This document shows positions 30,940 through 41,123 of a stretch of 64,000 nucleotides of DNA, one piece after another. The stretch's first letter is position 1. Every line of letters begins with the position of its first letter. Position numbers and translations under genes: made by a program. A model generated the notes under the pieces. The model saw only the letters and a program-made list of their open reading frames with translations. It ran no database searches and had not been told where the DNA came from. The DNA is from an uncultured Pelagibacteraceae bacterium (GTDB lineage: Bacteria > Pseudomonadota > Alphaproteobacteria > Pelagibacterales > Pelagibacteraceae): assembly GCA_902626725.1 (NCBI GenBank), contig CACOGI010000001.1, forward strand, positions 202,001 through 266,000, given 5' to 3'.

Positions 30940-32349
30940 ATGACTAAACTCAAAATAATTTTTTTTTCAATTATACTAACTATTAATTTTTCTGTGATAT
31001 CTAACTCACAGACTGTGCCAGCATCATTTGCTGATTTAGCTGAAAAATTAATGCCATCCGTAGTCAATATTTCAACTACACAAACAATAGTAACTAGAAG
31101 TAATCCTTTTCCAAATTTTCAGTTTCCACCTGGATCACCTTTTGAAGATATGTTCAAGGAGTTTGGAGTTCCCCAAGAAAGACAATCCTCAGCACTAGGG
31201 TCAGGATTTATAATTGATGAAAAAGGACTCGTAGTAACTAATAATCATGTAATTCAAGATGCAGAAGATATTATTGTGAGAGTGAATGGAGACAAAGAGT
31301 TTAACGCAAAAGTTATAGGGGCCGATCCGTTATCAGATATTGCAGTATTACAATTAGATACAAATGAAAAATTTATTCCAGTTAAATTTGGAGACTCTGA
31401 TAATGCTAGAATTGGTGATTGGGTAATAGCAATTGGAAATCCTTTTGGTTTAGGTGGGACTGTAACGTCAGGAATAATTTCTGCGAGAAATAGATCAATA
31501 GGATTATCAAGATATGAGGATTACATACAAACTGATGCCTCAATTAACTCTGGAAATTCTGGAGGACCATTATTTGATATGAACGGTGATGTAATTGGAA
31601 TAAATACAGCTATTTTAGGAAGGAGTGGTTCAATTGGAATAGGTTTTTCTATACCATCTAACAGTGCAAAAATTGTAATAGATCAATTAATAGAATTTGG
31701 AGAAACAAAAAGAGGTTGGCTAGGTGTTCGTATTCAAGATGTTACAAAAGAAATAGCAGAGGTCGAGAAACTTGATAAAGCAAGAGGTGCATTAGTTGCC
31801 AGTGTGGCAGAGAATAGTCCTTCTGACAAAGCAGGAGTTAAGGCAGGAGATATAATTTTAGAATTTGATGGTGAAAAAATTAAAGAGATGAAAGAACTTC
31901 CAATAATAGTTGCAAGAACTGAAGTTGGTAAAAAAGTAAAAGTTAAAATTTGGCGAAATAAAAAAGAAATAATTAAGAATATTACACTGGGCAGACTTGA
32001 AACATCTGAAGATTTTAAAATTGCAGAAAAAGAATCAAAACCAAAAGAAATAAGAGTTGAAAAATTAAAGATTACTGTTCGAGAATTAACAAAAGAGGAC
32101 ATAAATATACGAAGTTTACCGAATCAAACCTCAGGTCTTGTTATAACTCAAATTGAAAATGATAGTCCATTAATCAAGTCACTCGAAATTAATAGTATAA
32201 TTTTAGAAGCTCAAAAGAAAAAAATAAGAAATATAGATGATCTAAATCAGGCTCTCAACCAAGTCTTTAAAACAAGTGAAAGAACTTTATTGCTGGTTGT
32301 TTATAATAGTCAAAATCAAAGAAGATATATCGGTGTCAAATTAGATTAA
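30940..32349 (+). CDS. degP: Periplasmic Do/HtrA-family serine protease
   Basis: DegP-type proteases degrade or refold misfolded periplasmic proteins. The start chosen is the ATG at 30940 (MTKLKIIFFSIILTINFSVI), a signal peptide. The track's TTG at 30910 adds 10 residues read through the upstream gene's end. The triad is visible: His in VTNNHVIQD, Asp in SDIAVLQLD and Ser in INSGNSGGPLFDMNG. A PDZ domain follows (GWLGVRIQDV, GDIILEFDGEKI) and a degenerate second PDZ lies at the C-terminus. It is 469 aa. It clusters with hflKC, forming an envelope-proteostasis operon. Confidence 0.93.
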   Translation: MTKLKIIFFSIILTINFSVISNSQTVPASFADLAEKLMPSVVNISTTQTIVTRSNPFPNFQFPPGSPFEDMFKEFGVPQERQSSALGSGFIIDEKGLVVTNNHVIQDAEDIIVRVNGDKEFNAKVIGADPLSDIAVLQLDTNEKFIPVKFGDSDNARIGDWVIAIGNPFGLGGTVTSGIISARNRSIGLSRYEDYIQTDASINSGNSGGPLFDMNGDVIGINTAILGRSGSIGIGFSIPSNSAKIVIDQLIEFGETKRGWLGVRIQDVTKEIAEVEKLDKARGALVASVAENSPSDKAGVKAGDIILEFDGEKIKEMKELPIIVARTEVGKKVKVKIWRNKKEIIKNITLGRLETSEDFKIAEKESKPKEIRVEKLKITVRELTKEDINIRSLPNQTSGLVITQIENDSPLIKSLEINSIILEAQKKKIRNIDDLNQALNQVFKTSERTLLLVVYNSQNQRRYIGVKLD

Positions 32350-32352
32350 TAT

Positions 32353-33261
32353 ATGGATTTAAAATCCAAAATTTTTTTAATTTATGGACCAACAGCCTCT
32401 GGCAAATCAAGTTTTGCAATTAAACTTTCAAAAAAAATCGGTGGTGAAATAATCAATGCGGATAGTATGCAAATTTATAAAGAATTAAAAATTTTATCAG
32501 CAAGACCTTTAAAAAAAGATTATCAAAATATAAAACATCATTTGTATGGATTCCAATATGTAAAAAAAAATTTTTCAACAGGTGAATGGTTAAAACTTGC
32601 TAAAGAAAAAATTTCAGAAATAAGAAAAAGAAAAAAAGTCCCCATTTTTGTTGGAGGGACTGGTTTGTATTTTAAAGCTTTAACTGAAGGCCTGGTAAAT
32701 ATTCCAAGTATTCCAATAAAAGATAGAGAAAAAATTAGAAAATTACATAAAAAAATTGGACATAAGAAATTTTTTTCAAAATTAATTAAGCTTGATCCTC
32801 ACATAAAAAATAAAATTAAGCCTTCTGACAGTCAAAGATCTATCAGAGCTTATGAGGTAAAACTATATACTAAAAAATCAATTTATGATTGGTTTAAAAA
32901 TACAAATTCAAATTATCAACAAAATGATTTTTATAAAATTTATATTGATTTTTCAAAACAGGAGTTATTGGACAGAATAATCTTTAGAACTCAAAAAATG
33001 TTCAAAAGTGGTGCTATTTCGGAAGTTAAAAAATTTAATAAAATTAAAGTCCCTAAAGATAAAACTGCTCGAAAAGCGATTGGGATCAGCGAAGTGAATG
33101 AATTTCTTCAAAAAAAAATTGAAATTGACGAGTTAATTGAGAAAATATCAATAAAGACTAGGCAATATGCCAAAAGACAAAGAACTTGGGCTAACGGTAA
33201 TATGCAAGACTGGATCAAAATGAATCCAAGAGAGCTAAATAATTTTCTAAAAAACTTTTAG
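32353..33261 (+). CDS. miaA: tRNA dimethylallyltransferase
   Basis: MiaA transfers a dimethylallyl group from DMAPP to A37 of UNN-reading tRNAs. The P-loop GPTASGKS is at residues 12-19. INADSMQIYKELKILSARP, PIFVGGTGLYFKALTEGL, SDSQRSIRAYEV and TRQYAKRQRTWANG are family hallmarks. It is 302 aa. It follows degP by 3 bases and precedes ilvB. Confidence 0.95.
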   Translation: MDLKSKIFLIYGPTASGKSSFAIKLSKKIGGEIINADSMQIYKELKILSARPLKKDYQNIKHHLYGFQYVKKNFSTGEWLKLAKEKISEIRKRKKVPIFVGGTGLYFKALTEGLVNIPSIPIKDREKIRKLHKKIGHKKFFSKLIKLDPHIKNKIKPSDSQRSIRAYEVKLYTKKSIYDWFKNTNSNYQQNDFYKIYIDFSKQELLDRIIFRTQKMFKSGAISEVKKFNKIKVPKDKTARKAIGISEVNEFLQKKIEIDELIEKISIKTRQYAKRQRTWANGNMQDWIKMNPRELNNFLKNF

Positions 33262-33278
33262 ATTTCTCTTTCTTAGTC

Positions 33279-33308
33279 TTGACCTATTAGCACAACTTCA
33301 GCTAGATT
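33279..33308 (+). promoter_or_regulatory. Promoter candidate for ilvBHC
   Basis: TTGACC (33279-33284), an 18-base spacer and TAGATT (33303-33308) lie in the 53-base miaA-ilvB gap. The predicted start falls on or next to the ilvB ATG (33315), implying a leaderless or nearly leaderless message. No Shine-Dalgarno-like sequence precedes that ATG. Confidence 0.38.
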
Positions 33309-33314
33309 GGCTAA

Positions 33315-35081
33315 ATGTCTAAATTATATTCAGGTGCTGAGATAGTTTTTAAATGTCTTGAAGATCAAGATGTTCAATTTATATTTGGATATCCTGGAGG
33401 AGCCGTTTTGCCAATTTATGATGAGTTAAAAAATCATTCATCCATAAAACATATTTTAGTAAGACATGAACAGGGTGCAGGTCATGCAGCAGAAGGTTAT
33501 GCACGATCATCAGGAAAGCCGGGAGTAGTATTAGTTACTTCAGGACCAGGAGCAACAAATGTTGTTACAGCTTTAACAGATGCATATATGGATTCTGTTC
33601 CATTAGTTTGTATCTCAGGGCAAGTACCAACTCATTTGATTGGCACTGATGCTTTTCAAGAATGTGATACCACTGGTATCACACGACCTTGCACTAAACA
33701 TAATTGGCTTGTAAAAGATATAAAAGATTTATCAAAAATAATTCATAAAGCATTTGAAGTAGCAACAACTGGAAGGCCAGGACCAGTGTTAATTGATATT
33801 CCAAAAGATATTCAATTTGCTAAAACAAATTATTCAAAACCAAAAAAAGAAAAAAAAGTAAATGGCAAGTCTCATAATAGATTTACTGAAAATGAAATAA
33901 ATGAATTAATTAGTTTAATGTCAAAAGCAAAAAAACCAGTTATTTATACTGGTGGTGGGGTTATCAACTCTGGACCAAAAGCAAGTGAGTCATTAAGGGA
34001 ATTTGTAAGATCAATCGGATTTCCAATTACATCAACATTACAAGGATTAGGAGCATTCCCAGGAGATGATAATCAATTTATTGGAATGCTTGGAATGCAC
34101 GGTACTTATGAAGCTAATAATGCCATGCACGATTGTGATTTGTTAATTAATATAGGAGCAAGATTTGATGACAGGATTACAGGAAAGATAGATGAATTTT
34201 CTCCTAAGTCAAAAAAAGTCCATATTGATATTGATCCTTCATCTATTAATAAAATTATAAAAGTAGATTTATCAATAGTTGGTGATGTTGATGAGGTTTT
34301 AAAAGCAATACTTAAAAAAATAAAAAAAAAACAAAATGGTTTAAAAGACTCGAATAAAGAGAAAATATCAAAATGGTGGGAACAAATTCAAAAATGGAGA
34401 ACTAAAAACTCTTTAGGTTTTGTTAATAGCGATAAAACTATAAAACCGCAACATGCTGTTCAAAGATTATATGAATTAACAAAAAACCAAGACACCTTTA
34501 TAACAACTGAAGTGGGACAACATCAAATGTGGGCCGCTCAGCATTATAAATTTAATAAACCTAATAGATGGATGACTTCGGGAGGACTTGGTACAATGGG
34601 ATATGGATTACCAGCAGCTGTTGGAGTACAAATTGCACACCCAGATAAACTGGTAATTGACATAGCTGGAGAAGCATCAGTTTTAATGACCATGCAAGAA
34701 ATGTCTACTGCCGTACAATACAATTTGCCAATTAAAATTTTTGTTTTAAATAATCAATATATGGGAATGGTAAGACAATGGCAGGAATTACTTCATGAAA
34801 AAAATTACTCAGAAAGTTATTCTGAAGCTTTACCTGATTTTGTAAAATTAGCAGAAGCTTATGGATGCAAAGGAATAAAAGCTGATAATCCTGGAGATTT
34901 AGATCTAAAAATAAAAGAAATGATTGATCATAGTGGCCCTGTGATATTTGATTGTCAAGTTGACCCAAACGAGAATTGTTTTCCCATGATACCATCAGGA
35001 AAACCACATAACCAAATGATATTAGGACCAAATGATAAAGAAGAAAATAAGATTACAGGGAAAGGTAAATCTTTAGTTTAA
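33315..35081 (+). CDS. ilvB: Acetolactate synthase large subunit
   Basis: This is the thiamine-diphosphate enzyme forming acetolactate or acetohydroxybutyrate in Val/Leu/Ile synthesis. The N-terminal domain shows FGYPGGAVLPIYDEL, HEQGAGHAAEGYARSSGK and TSGPGATNVVTALTDAYMDS. The TPP motif region is IDIAGEASVLMTMQEMSTAVQYN plus NNQYMGMVRQW. It is 588 aa, full length. In most homologues the residue pair after IDI is GD; here it reads AGEAS, i.e. the GDG form is altered to GEA. The gene ends on base 35081, where ilvH begins. Confidence 0.95.
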   Translation: MSKLYSGAEIVFKCLEDQDVQFIFGYPGGAVLPIYDELKNHSSIKHILVRHEQGAGHAAEGYARSSGKPGVVLVTSGPGATNVVTALTDAYMDSVPLVCISGQVPTHLIGTDAFQECDTTGITRPCTKHNWLVKDIKDLSKIIHKAFEVATTGRPGPVLIDIPKDIQFAKTNYSKPKKEKKVNGKSHNRFTENEINELISLMSKAKKPVIYTGGGVINSGPKASESLREFVRSIGFPITSTLQGLGAFPGDDNQFIGMLGMHGTYEANNAMHDCDLLINIGARFDDRITGKIDEFSPKSKKVHIDIDPSSINKIIKVDLSIVGDVDEVLKAILKKIKKKQNGLKDSNKEKISKWWEQIQKWRTKNSLGFVNSDKTIKPQHAVQRLYELTKNQDTFITTEVGQHQMWAAQHYKFNKPNRWMTSGGLGTMGYGLPAAVGVQIAHPDKLVIDIAGEASVLMTMQEMSTAVQYNLPIKIFVLNNQYMGMVRQWQELLHEKNYSESYSEALPDFVKLAEAYGCKGIKADNPGDLDLKIKEMIDHSGPVIFDCQVDPNENCFPMIPSGKPHNQMILGPNDKEENKITGKGKSLV

Positions 35082-35629
35082 TGGCAAATCCTAAATCAGC
35101 TTACAGCACACCTACAAAAAAGGGCAAATTAGATACACATATAATTGTCATATGGGTAGATAATGAAGCGGGTGTATTAGCAAGGGTAGTTGGATTATTT
35201 TCTGGAAGAGGTTATAACATCGAATCTTTAGCGGTAGCAGAAATTGATGCAACAAAAAATATTTCTAGAATAACTATTGTTACAACGGGTACACCTCAAG
35301 TAATAGATCAAATTAAATTACAATTGAAAAAATTAGTTCCAGTTCATAAAGTTGCTGATTTCAAAAGAGAAGATAAAAAAGTAATATTCAAAGAAATGGC
35401 TTTACTTAAGGTTGTAGGTAAGAAAAAAAAGATAGAAAAATGTATTAAAGCCTGTAAAAGCTATAATCCAGTGATATTAGATAAAACAAAACAATCTGTT
35501 GTTATTCAGATAACTGCATTGCGGAGAGAAATTGATAAAATGAGTAAAAAGCTAAAACCCCTTGGTCTTACTAGCACCTCTAGAACTGGAGCTATTGCAA
35601 TGACAAGAGGTGCAGATATTTTTAAATAA
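35081..35629 (+). CDS. ilvH: Acetolactate synthase small (regulatory) subunit
   Basis: It is the ACT-domain subunit that activates IlvB and confers valine feedback. ITIVTTGTPQVIDQIKLQLK and the ACT motif VDNEAGVLARVVGLFSGRGY then NIESLAVAEID are diagnostic, and the second ACT-like half follows (EMALLKVVGKKKKIEKCIKA). It is 182 aa, slightly longer than E. coli IlvH through an N-terminal stretch MANPKSAYSTPTKKGKLDT, which is common in Alphaproteobacteria. It shares one base with ilvB. Confidence 0.94.
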   Translation: MANPKSAYSTPTKKGKLDTHIIVIWVDNEAGVLARVVGLFSGRGYNIESLAVAEIDATKNISRITIVTTGTPQVIDQIKLQLKKLVPVHKVADFKREDKKVIFKEMALLKVVGKKKKIEKCIKACKSYNPVILDKTKQSVVIQITALRREIDKMSKKLKPLGLTSTSRTGAIAMTRGADIFK

Positions 35630-35633
35630 ATAA

Positions 35634-36671
<1,038 letters not shown>

Positions 36672-36709
36672 AATAAAGCTCCATATTGGGCCAAATTAAG
36701 TGATTTATT

Positions 36710-36737
36710 TTGCAATCTAAACGAGAGGTTGTATATT
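36710..36737 (+). promoter_or_regulatory. Promoter candidate for leuA-mre operon
   Basis: TTGCAA (36710-36715), a 16-base spacer and TATATT (36732-36737) lie in the 87-base ilvC-leuA gap. The predicted start is near 36744, 15 bases before the leuA ATG. If real, it would also drive the abutting mreB-rodA genes. Confidence 0.4.
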
Positions 36738-36758
36738 TAATTTTATAAAATTTAATAT

Positions 36759-38336
36759 ATGCCTGATAAAGAAAAAGTTTTTATTTTTGACACAACTATG
36801 AGAGATGGTGAGCAGTCACCAGGAGCCTCTATGAGTGTTGAAGAAAAAATTCAAATTTCAAGGGTCTTTGATGAAATGGGAATAGATATTATTGAAGCTG
36901 GTTTTCCAATATCTTCTCCAGGTGATTTTGAAGCAGTTAGTGCAATAAGCAAAAGTCTTAAAAACTCTATCCCATGTGGTTTAGCTAGAGCTACAAAAAA
37001 AGATATTGATGCTTGTCATGAGTCGCTTAAATTTGCAAAAAGATTTCGTATACATACTTTTATTTCTACAAGCCCTGTTCATATGAAGCATAAATTAAAT
37101 ATGAATAATGAACAAGTATTAGGCGCAATAAAAGAAAGTGTTACTTATGCAAGAAATTTCACAGATGATGTTGAATGGTCATGTGAGGATGGGACAAGAA
37201 CAGATTTGGACTTTATGTATAAAACAATCGAACTTGCAATTAATTGTGGTGCAAAGACAATAAATATTCCTGATACCGTTGGTTATTCAATTCCAGAAGA
37301 GTTTGCAAAAACTATTAAATTAATAAAAAATAATGTGCCAAATATAGATAAAGCAATTATTTCTGCTCACTGTCACAATGATTTGGGACTTGCTGTAGCC
37401 AATGCTTTATCTGGATTATCAGCAGGCGTGAGACAAATTGAATGTACTATAAATGGCATTGGAGAGCGAGCAGGCAATGCAGCTCTTGAGGAAATTGTAA
37501 TGGCAATTAAAACTCGAGATGATTTATTGCCTTATGAAACTGGTATAAAAACAGAATTAATTAGTAAAGCATCTAAAATAGTTTCCAATGCTACAGGTTT
37601 TCCAGTTCAATTTAATAAAGCAATTGTTGGAAAAAATGCTTTCGCGCACGAGTCAGGAATACACCAAGATGGGATGCTTAAAAATAGAGAAACATATGAA
37701 ATAATGACACCAGAAAGTGTAGGTGTTAAAAAAACTTCTTTAGTTATGGGAAAACATTCTGGGCGACACGCATTTAAAGACAAATTAAATGATTTAGGTT
37801 ATGCTGATGTTACAGATGATGTTGTTCAAGCAGCATTTGGAAAATTTAAAATTTTAGCAGACAAAAAAAAACATATTTATGATGAAGATATAGTTGCATT
37901 AGTAGATGATAGTTTGATAATTGATAACAAAATTAATGCAATTAATTTAAAGTCATTAAAAGTTTTTGCAGGTACAGGAGAACCACAAAGGGCAGACATG
38001 ACCTTAGATGTATTTGGAGATATAAAGAAAACATCACAAACTGGTGATGGACCAGTTGATGCAATTTTTAAATGTATAAAGGATCTTTATCCTCATGATG
38101 TAAAATTGTCTCTATACCAAGTTCATGCAGTAACAGAAGGTACAGATGCTCAAGCAACGGTAAGTGTAAAGATTGAAGAAAATGATAGGACTACAGTCGG
38201 TCAATCAGCAGACACTGATACTTTGGTTGCATCCGCAAATGCCTATTTAAATGCCTTAAACAAAATGCTTATTAAAAGGGAAAAAAAATCACTCTATAAA
38301 AATTTAGAACAAAAAAAAATTAAAGGAGGAGTTTAA
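36759..38336 (+). CDS. leuA: 2-isopropylmalate synthase
   Basis: LeuA condenses 2-ketoisovalerate with acetyl-CoA, committing carbon to leucine. FDTTMRDGEQSPGASMSVEE is the signature and metal site. SAHCHNDLGLAVANALSGLSAG gives the HxH ligands and NGIGERAGNAALEEIVMA follows. The C-terminal allosteric domain (ADMTLDVFGDIKKTS, VHAVTEGTDAQATVSV) is present. It is 525 aa, full length. Its stop is immediately followed by the mreB ATG (TAAATG), with AGGAG inside the leuA end serving mreB. Confidence 0.96.
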   Translation: MPDKEKVFIFDTTMRDGEQSPGASMSVEEKIQISRVFDEMGIDIIEAGFPISSPGDFEAVSAISKSLKNSIPCGLARATKKDIDACHESLKFAKRFRIHTFISTSPVHMKHKLNMNNEQVLGAIKESVTYARNFTDDVEWSCEDGTRTDLDFMYKTIELAINCGAKTINIPDTVGYSIPEEFAKTIKLIKNNVPNIDKAIISAHCHNDLGLAVANALSGLSAGVRQIECTINGIGERAGNAALEEIVMAIKTRDDLLPYETGIKTELISKASKIVSNATGFPVQFNKAIVGKNAFAHESGIHQDGMLKNRETYEIMTPESVGVKKTSLVMGKHSGRHAFKDKLNDLGYADVTDDVVQAAFGKFKILADKKKHIYDEDIVALVDDSLIIDNKINAINLKSLKVFAGTGEPQRADMTLDVFGDIKKTSQTGDGPVDAIFKCIKDLYPHDVKLSLYQVHAVTEGTDAQATVSVKIEENDRTTVGQSADTDTLVASANAYLNALNKMLIKREKKSLYKNLEQKKIKGGV

Positions 38337-39371
<1,035 letters not shown>

Positions 39372-39376
39372 GAAAA

Positions 39377-40603
39377 ATGAATGTAAGCAGAGACGATTTC
39401 GTAATTGCAATAAGATCTGCTTTTCTTAAAAAAGGGAATAAACAAAAATTTTCCTTATTGTCTCTAATTATTTTATCAATAGTAGTGTTATTTTTGAGCA
39501 ACCTTGATTCAAAGATTACAAAAATGACAAGGTCGGGTGTAAATGAATTTATTTATAGAGGTTCATTTGTATTATCAGCTCCAGAAAAAATCTTTAAAAA
39601 TTTAAATAGTAAAGTCAAAACTCATTTTGGACTTTATTCAAATACAAAAAAAATAGAGAAAGAACTTAAAGAATTCAAATCAAAAAAAATTTCTCTAGAT
39701 ATCCTTGAGTTTGAAAATCAAAAATTAAGAGAGCAGTTAGATGATTATTTAATATCAACTGAAGTAATATACTCTAAAATTATTATAGATAATAAGAGTC
39801 AATATTTGAGATCGTTCGTAATAAACAAAGGTTCAAGAGATGGTATAAAAACAGGAATGGTCGTTTTAGATCAACAATATTTAGTAGGCAAAGTGATAGA
39901 AGTAAATTTTGGAACATCTAGAGTTTTACTTATGTCTGATATTAATTCAAATATACCAATTACAATTTCACCTGGAAACCTTTTAGCGATAGCGACAGGG
40001 ACAGGCCAAAATCAAGCAAAAGTAAATTTTTTAAAAAAAATTCATTTTGATAAAATAACAAATGACTCATTAGTTTATACATCAGGCACCGGAGGATTAA
40101 TAAAAAGTGGGGTTCCAATCGGAAAAATAGTTAATTTCGACCCGAAAGTTGATGAAGATATAAATATTGAATTTTTTAGTGACTTTTCTCAACTACAATA
40201 TGTTTCTGTAACAGCATTTAATAAAATTTCAGAAATTGAAACCGAGGAGTCTTTGCAAAAAAATAAAATTTTGTTAGATGGACCTGCTTTAAGAAGCAAG
40301 TTTGAACTTTTAATACAAGAAAAAGAAATTAATGATCAAATAACAAACAAAATTAAAATTGAAAATGAAAATTTAAAAAATCAATTATCAAAAATACAAG
40401 TTGATTTAATTAACAAAGAAAAAATTATAGAAACACAAAATCAAAAAATCAATTCTCATAAAATTGACAATGAAGAATTAAATTTTTTAAGATTAAATCT
40501 TGAGTATGGTGAAAAGTGTAGAAAAAAAGCCTTTTTAAAGAAAGGATATAAAACTGGAAGTCCCGAATATAAAAATTGTGTGTTGAAAAAAGGAAGATTA
40601 TAG
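39377..40603 (+). CDS. mreC: Rod shape-determining protein MreC
   Basis: MreC is a bitopic membrane protein that activates PBP2-RodA. A single membrane segment (LLSLIILSIVVLFLSNL, about 26-42) is followed by a periplasmic coiled coil (KELKEFKSKKISLDILEFEN) and the beta-barrel MreC domain with VINKGSRDGIKTGMVVLDQQ. At 408 aa it is longer than typical MreC (~300-350) because of a second predicted coiled coil, rich in Lys/Glu/Asn, at about residues 300-375. That C-terminal addition is the notable feature. Confidence 0.88.
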   Translation: MNVSRDDFVIAIRSAFLKKGNKQKFSLLSLIILSIVVLFLSNLDSKITKMTRSGVNEFIYRGSFVLSAPEKIFKNLNSKVKTHFGLYSNTKKIEKELKEFKSKKISLDILEFENQKLREQLDDYLISTEVIYSKIIIDNKSQYLRSFVINKGSRDGIKTGMVVLDQQYLVGKVIEVNFGTSRVLLMSDINSNIPITISPGNLLAIATGTGQNQAKVNFLKKIHFDKITNDSLVYTSGTGGLIKSGVPIGKIVNFDPKVDEDINIEFFSDFSQLQYVSVTAFNKISEIETEESLQKNKILLDGPALRSKFELLIQEKEINDQITNKIKIENENLKNQLSKIQVDLINKEKIIETQNQKINSHKIDNEELNFLRLNLEYGEKCRKKAFLKKGYKTGSPEYKNCVLKKGRL

Positions 40604-40604
40604 A

Positions 40605-41123
40605 ATGAGTTATTTAAGAGAGAATAGTTTTTTAAAAAAAATTTTTCAATTATTGCCAATAGTAGTTTTATTTATTGCGGTTTTCAACGAGTTTGATGCA
40701 AATTATCTTGGTATTCCATTTTTATCATTTAATTTTGCATTTATCCTAATCTTTTTTTGGACATTAAAAAAAATTGATGATTTTGGATATGGATTAATTT
40801 TCTGTGCTGGAATTATAAACGATGTAGTGACAGGAGCTCCTATAGGTTTAAGCAGTTTTTGTTATATGCTAATTTGTGTGGCAACTTCTTATTTTAGAAG
40901 TATTACATTAAGACCCAACATTACAAAAGATTGGATATTTTTTTTGATAACAATCTCATGTGTAAATTCAATTTATTATATTATTTTATCCTATTTTTTT
41001 GATGTGGATATAGATTATAGGTTTTTATTAACGAATAACTTTGCTACATTTTTGATATTTTTCTTATTTTATTTTATTTTTGATATTTATTATAAAAAAT
41101 TTTTTGGAAAATCTGATGTTTGA
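40605..41123 (+). CDS. mreD: Rod shape-determining protein MreD
   Basis: MreD is a small polytopic membrane protein of the elongasome. The 172 aa sequence has about five hydrophobic segments, with the family-like FCAGIINDVVTGAPIGLSSF segment (consensus GLxxDxxxGxPLG). Identity rests partly on position between mreC and mrdA, because MreD sequences diverge strongly. It starts one base after mreC and overlaps mrdA by 8 bases. Confidence 0.88.
   Translation: MSYLRENSFLKKIFQLLPIVVLFIAVFNEFDANYLGIPFLSFNFAFILIFFWTLKKIDDFGYGLIFCAGIINDVVTGAPIGLSSFCYMLICVATSYFRSITLRPNITKDWIFFLITISCVNSIYYIILSYFFDVDIDYRFLLTNNFATFLIFFLFYFIFDIYYKKFFGKSDV

Noticed and set aside
36672-36758. Leader peptide or T-box-like attenuator before leuA
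   Set aside because: No Leu-rich short ORF or terminator hairpin is present in the 87 bases; only a promoter candidate remains.
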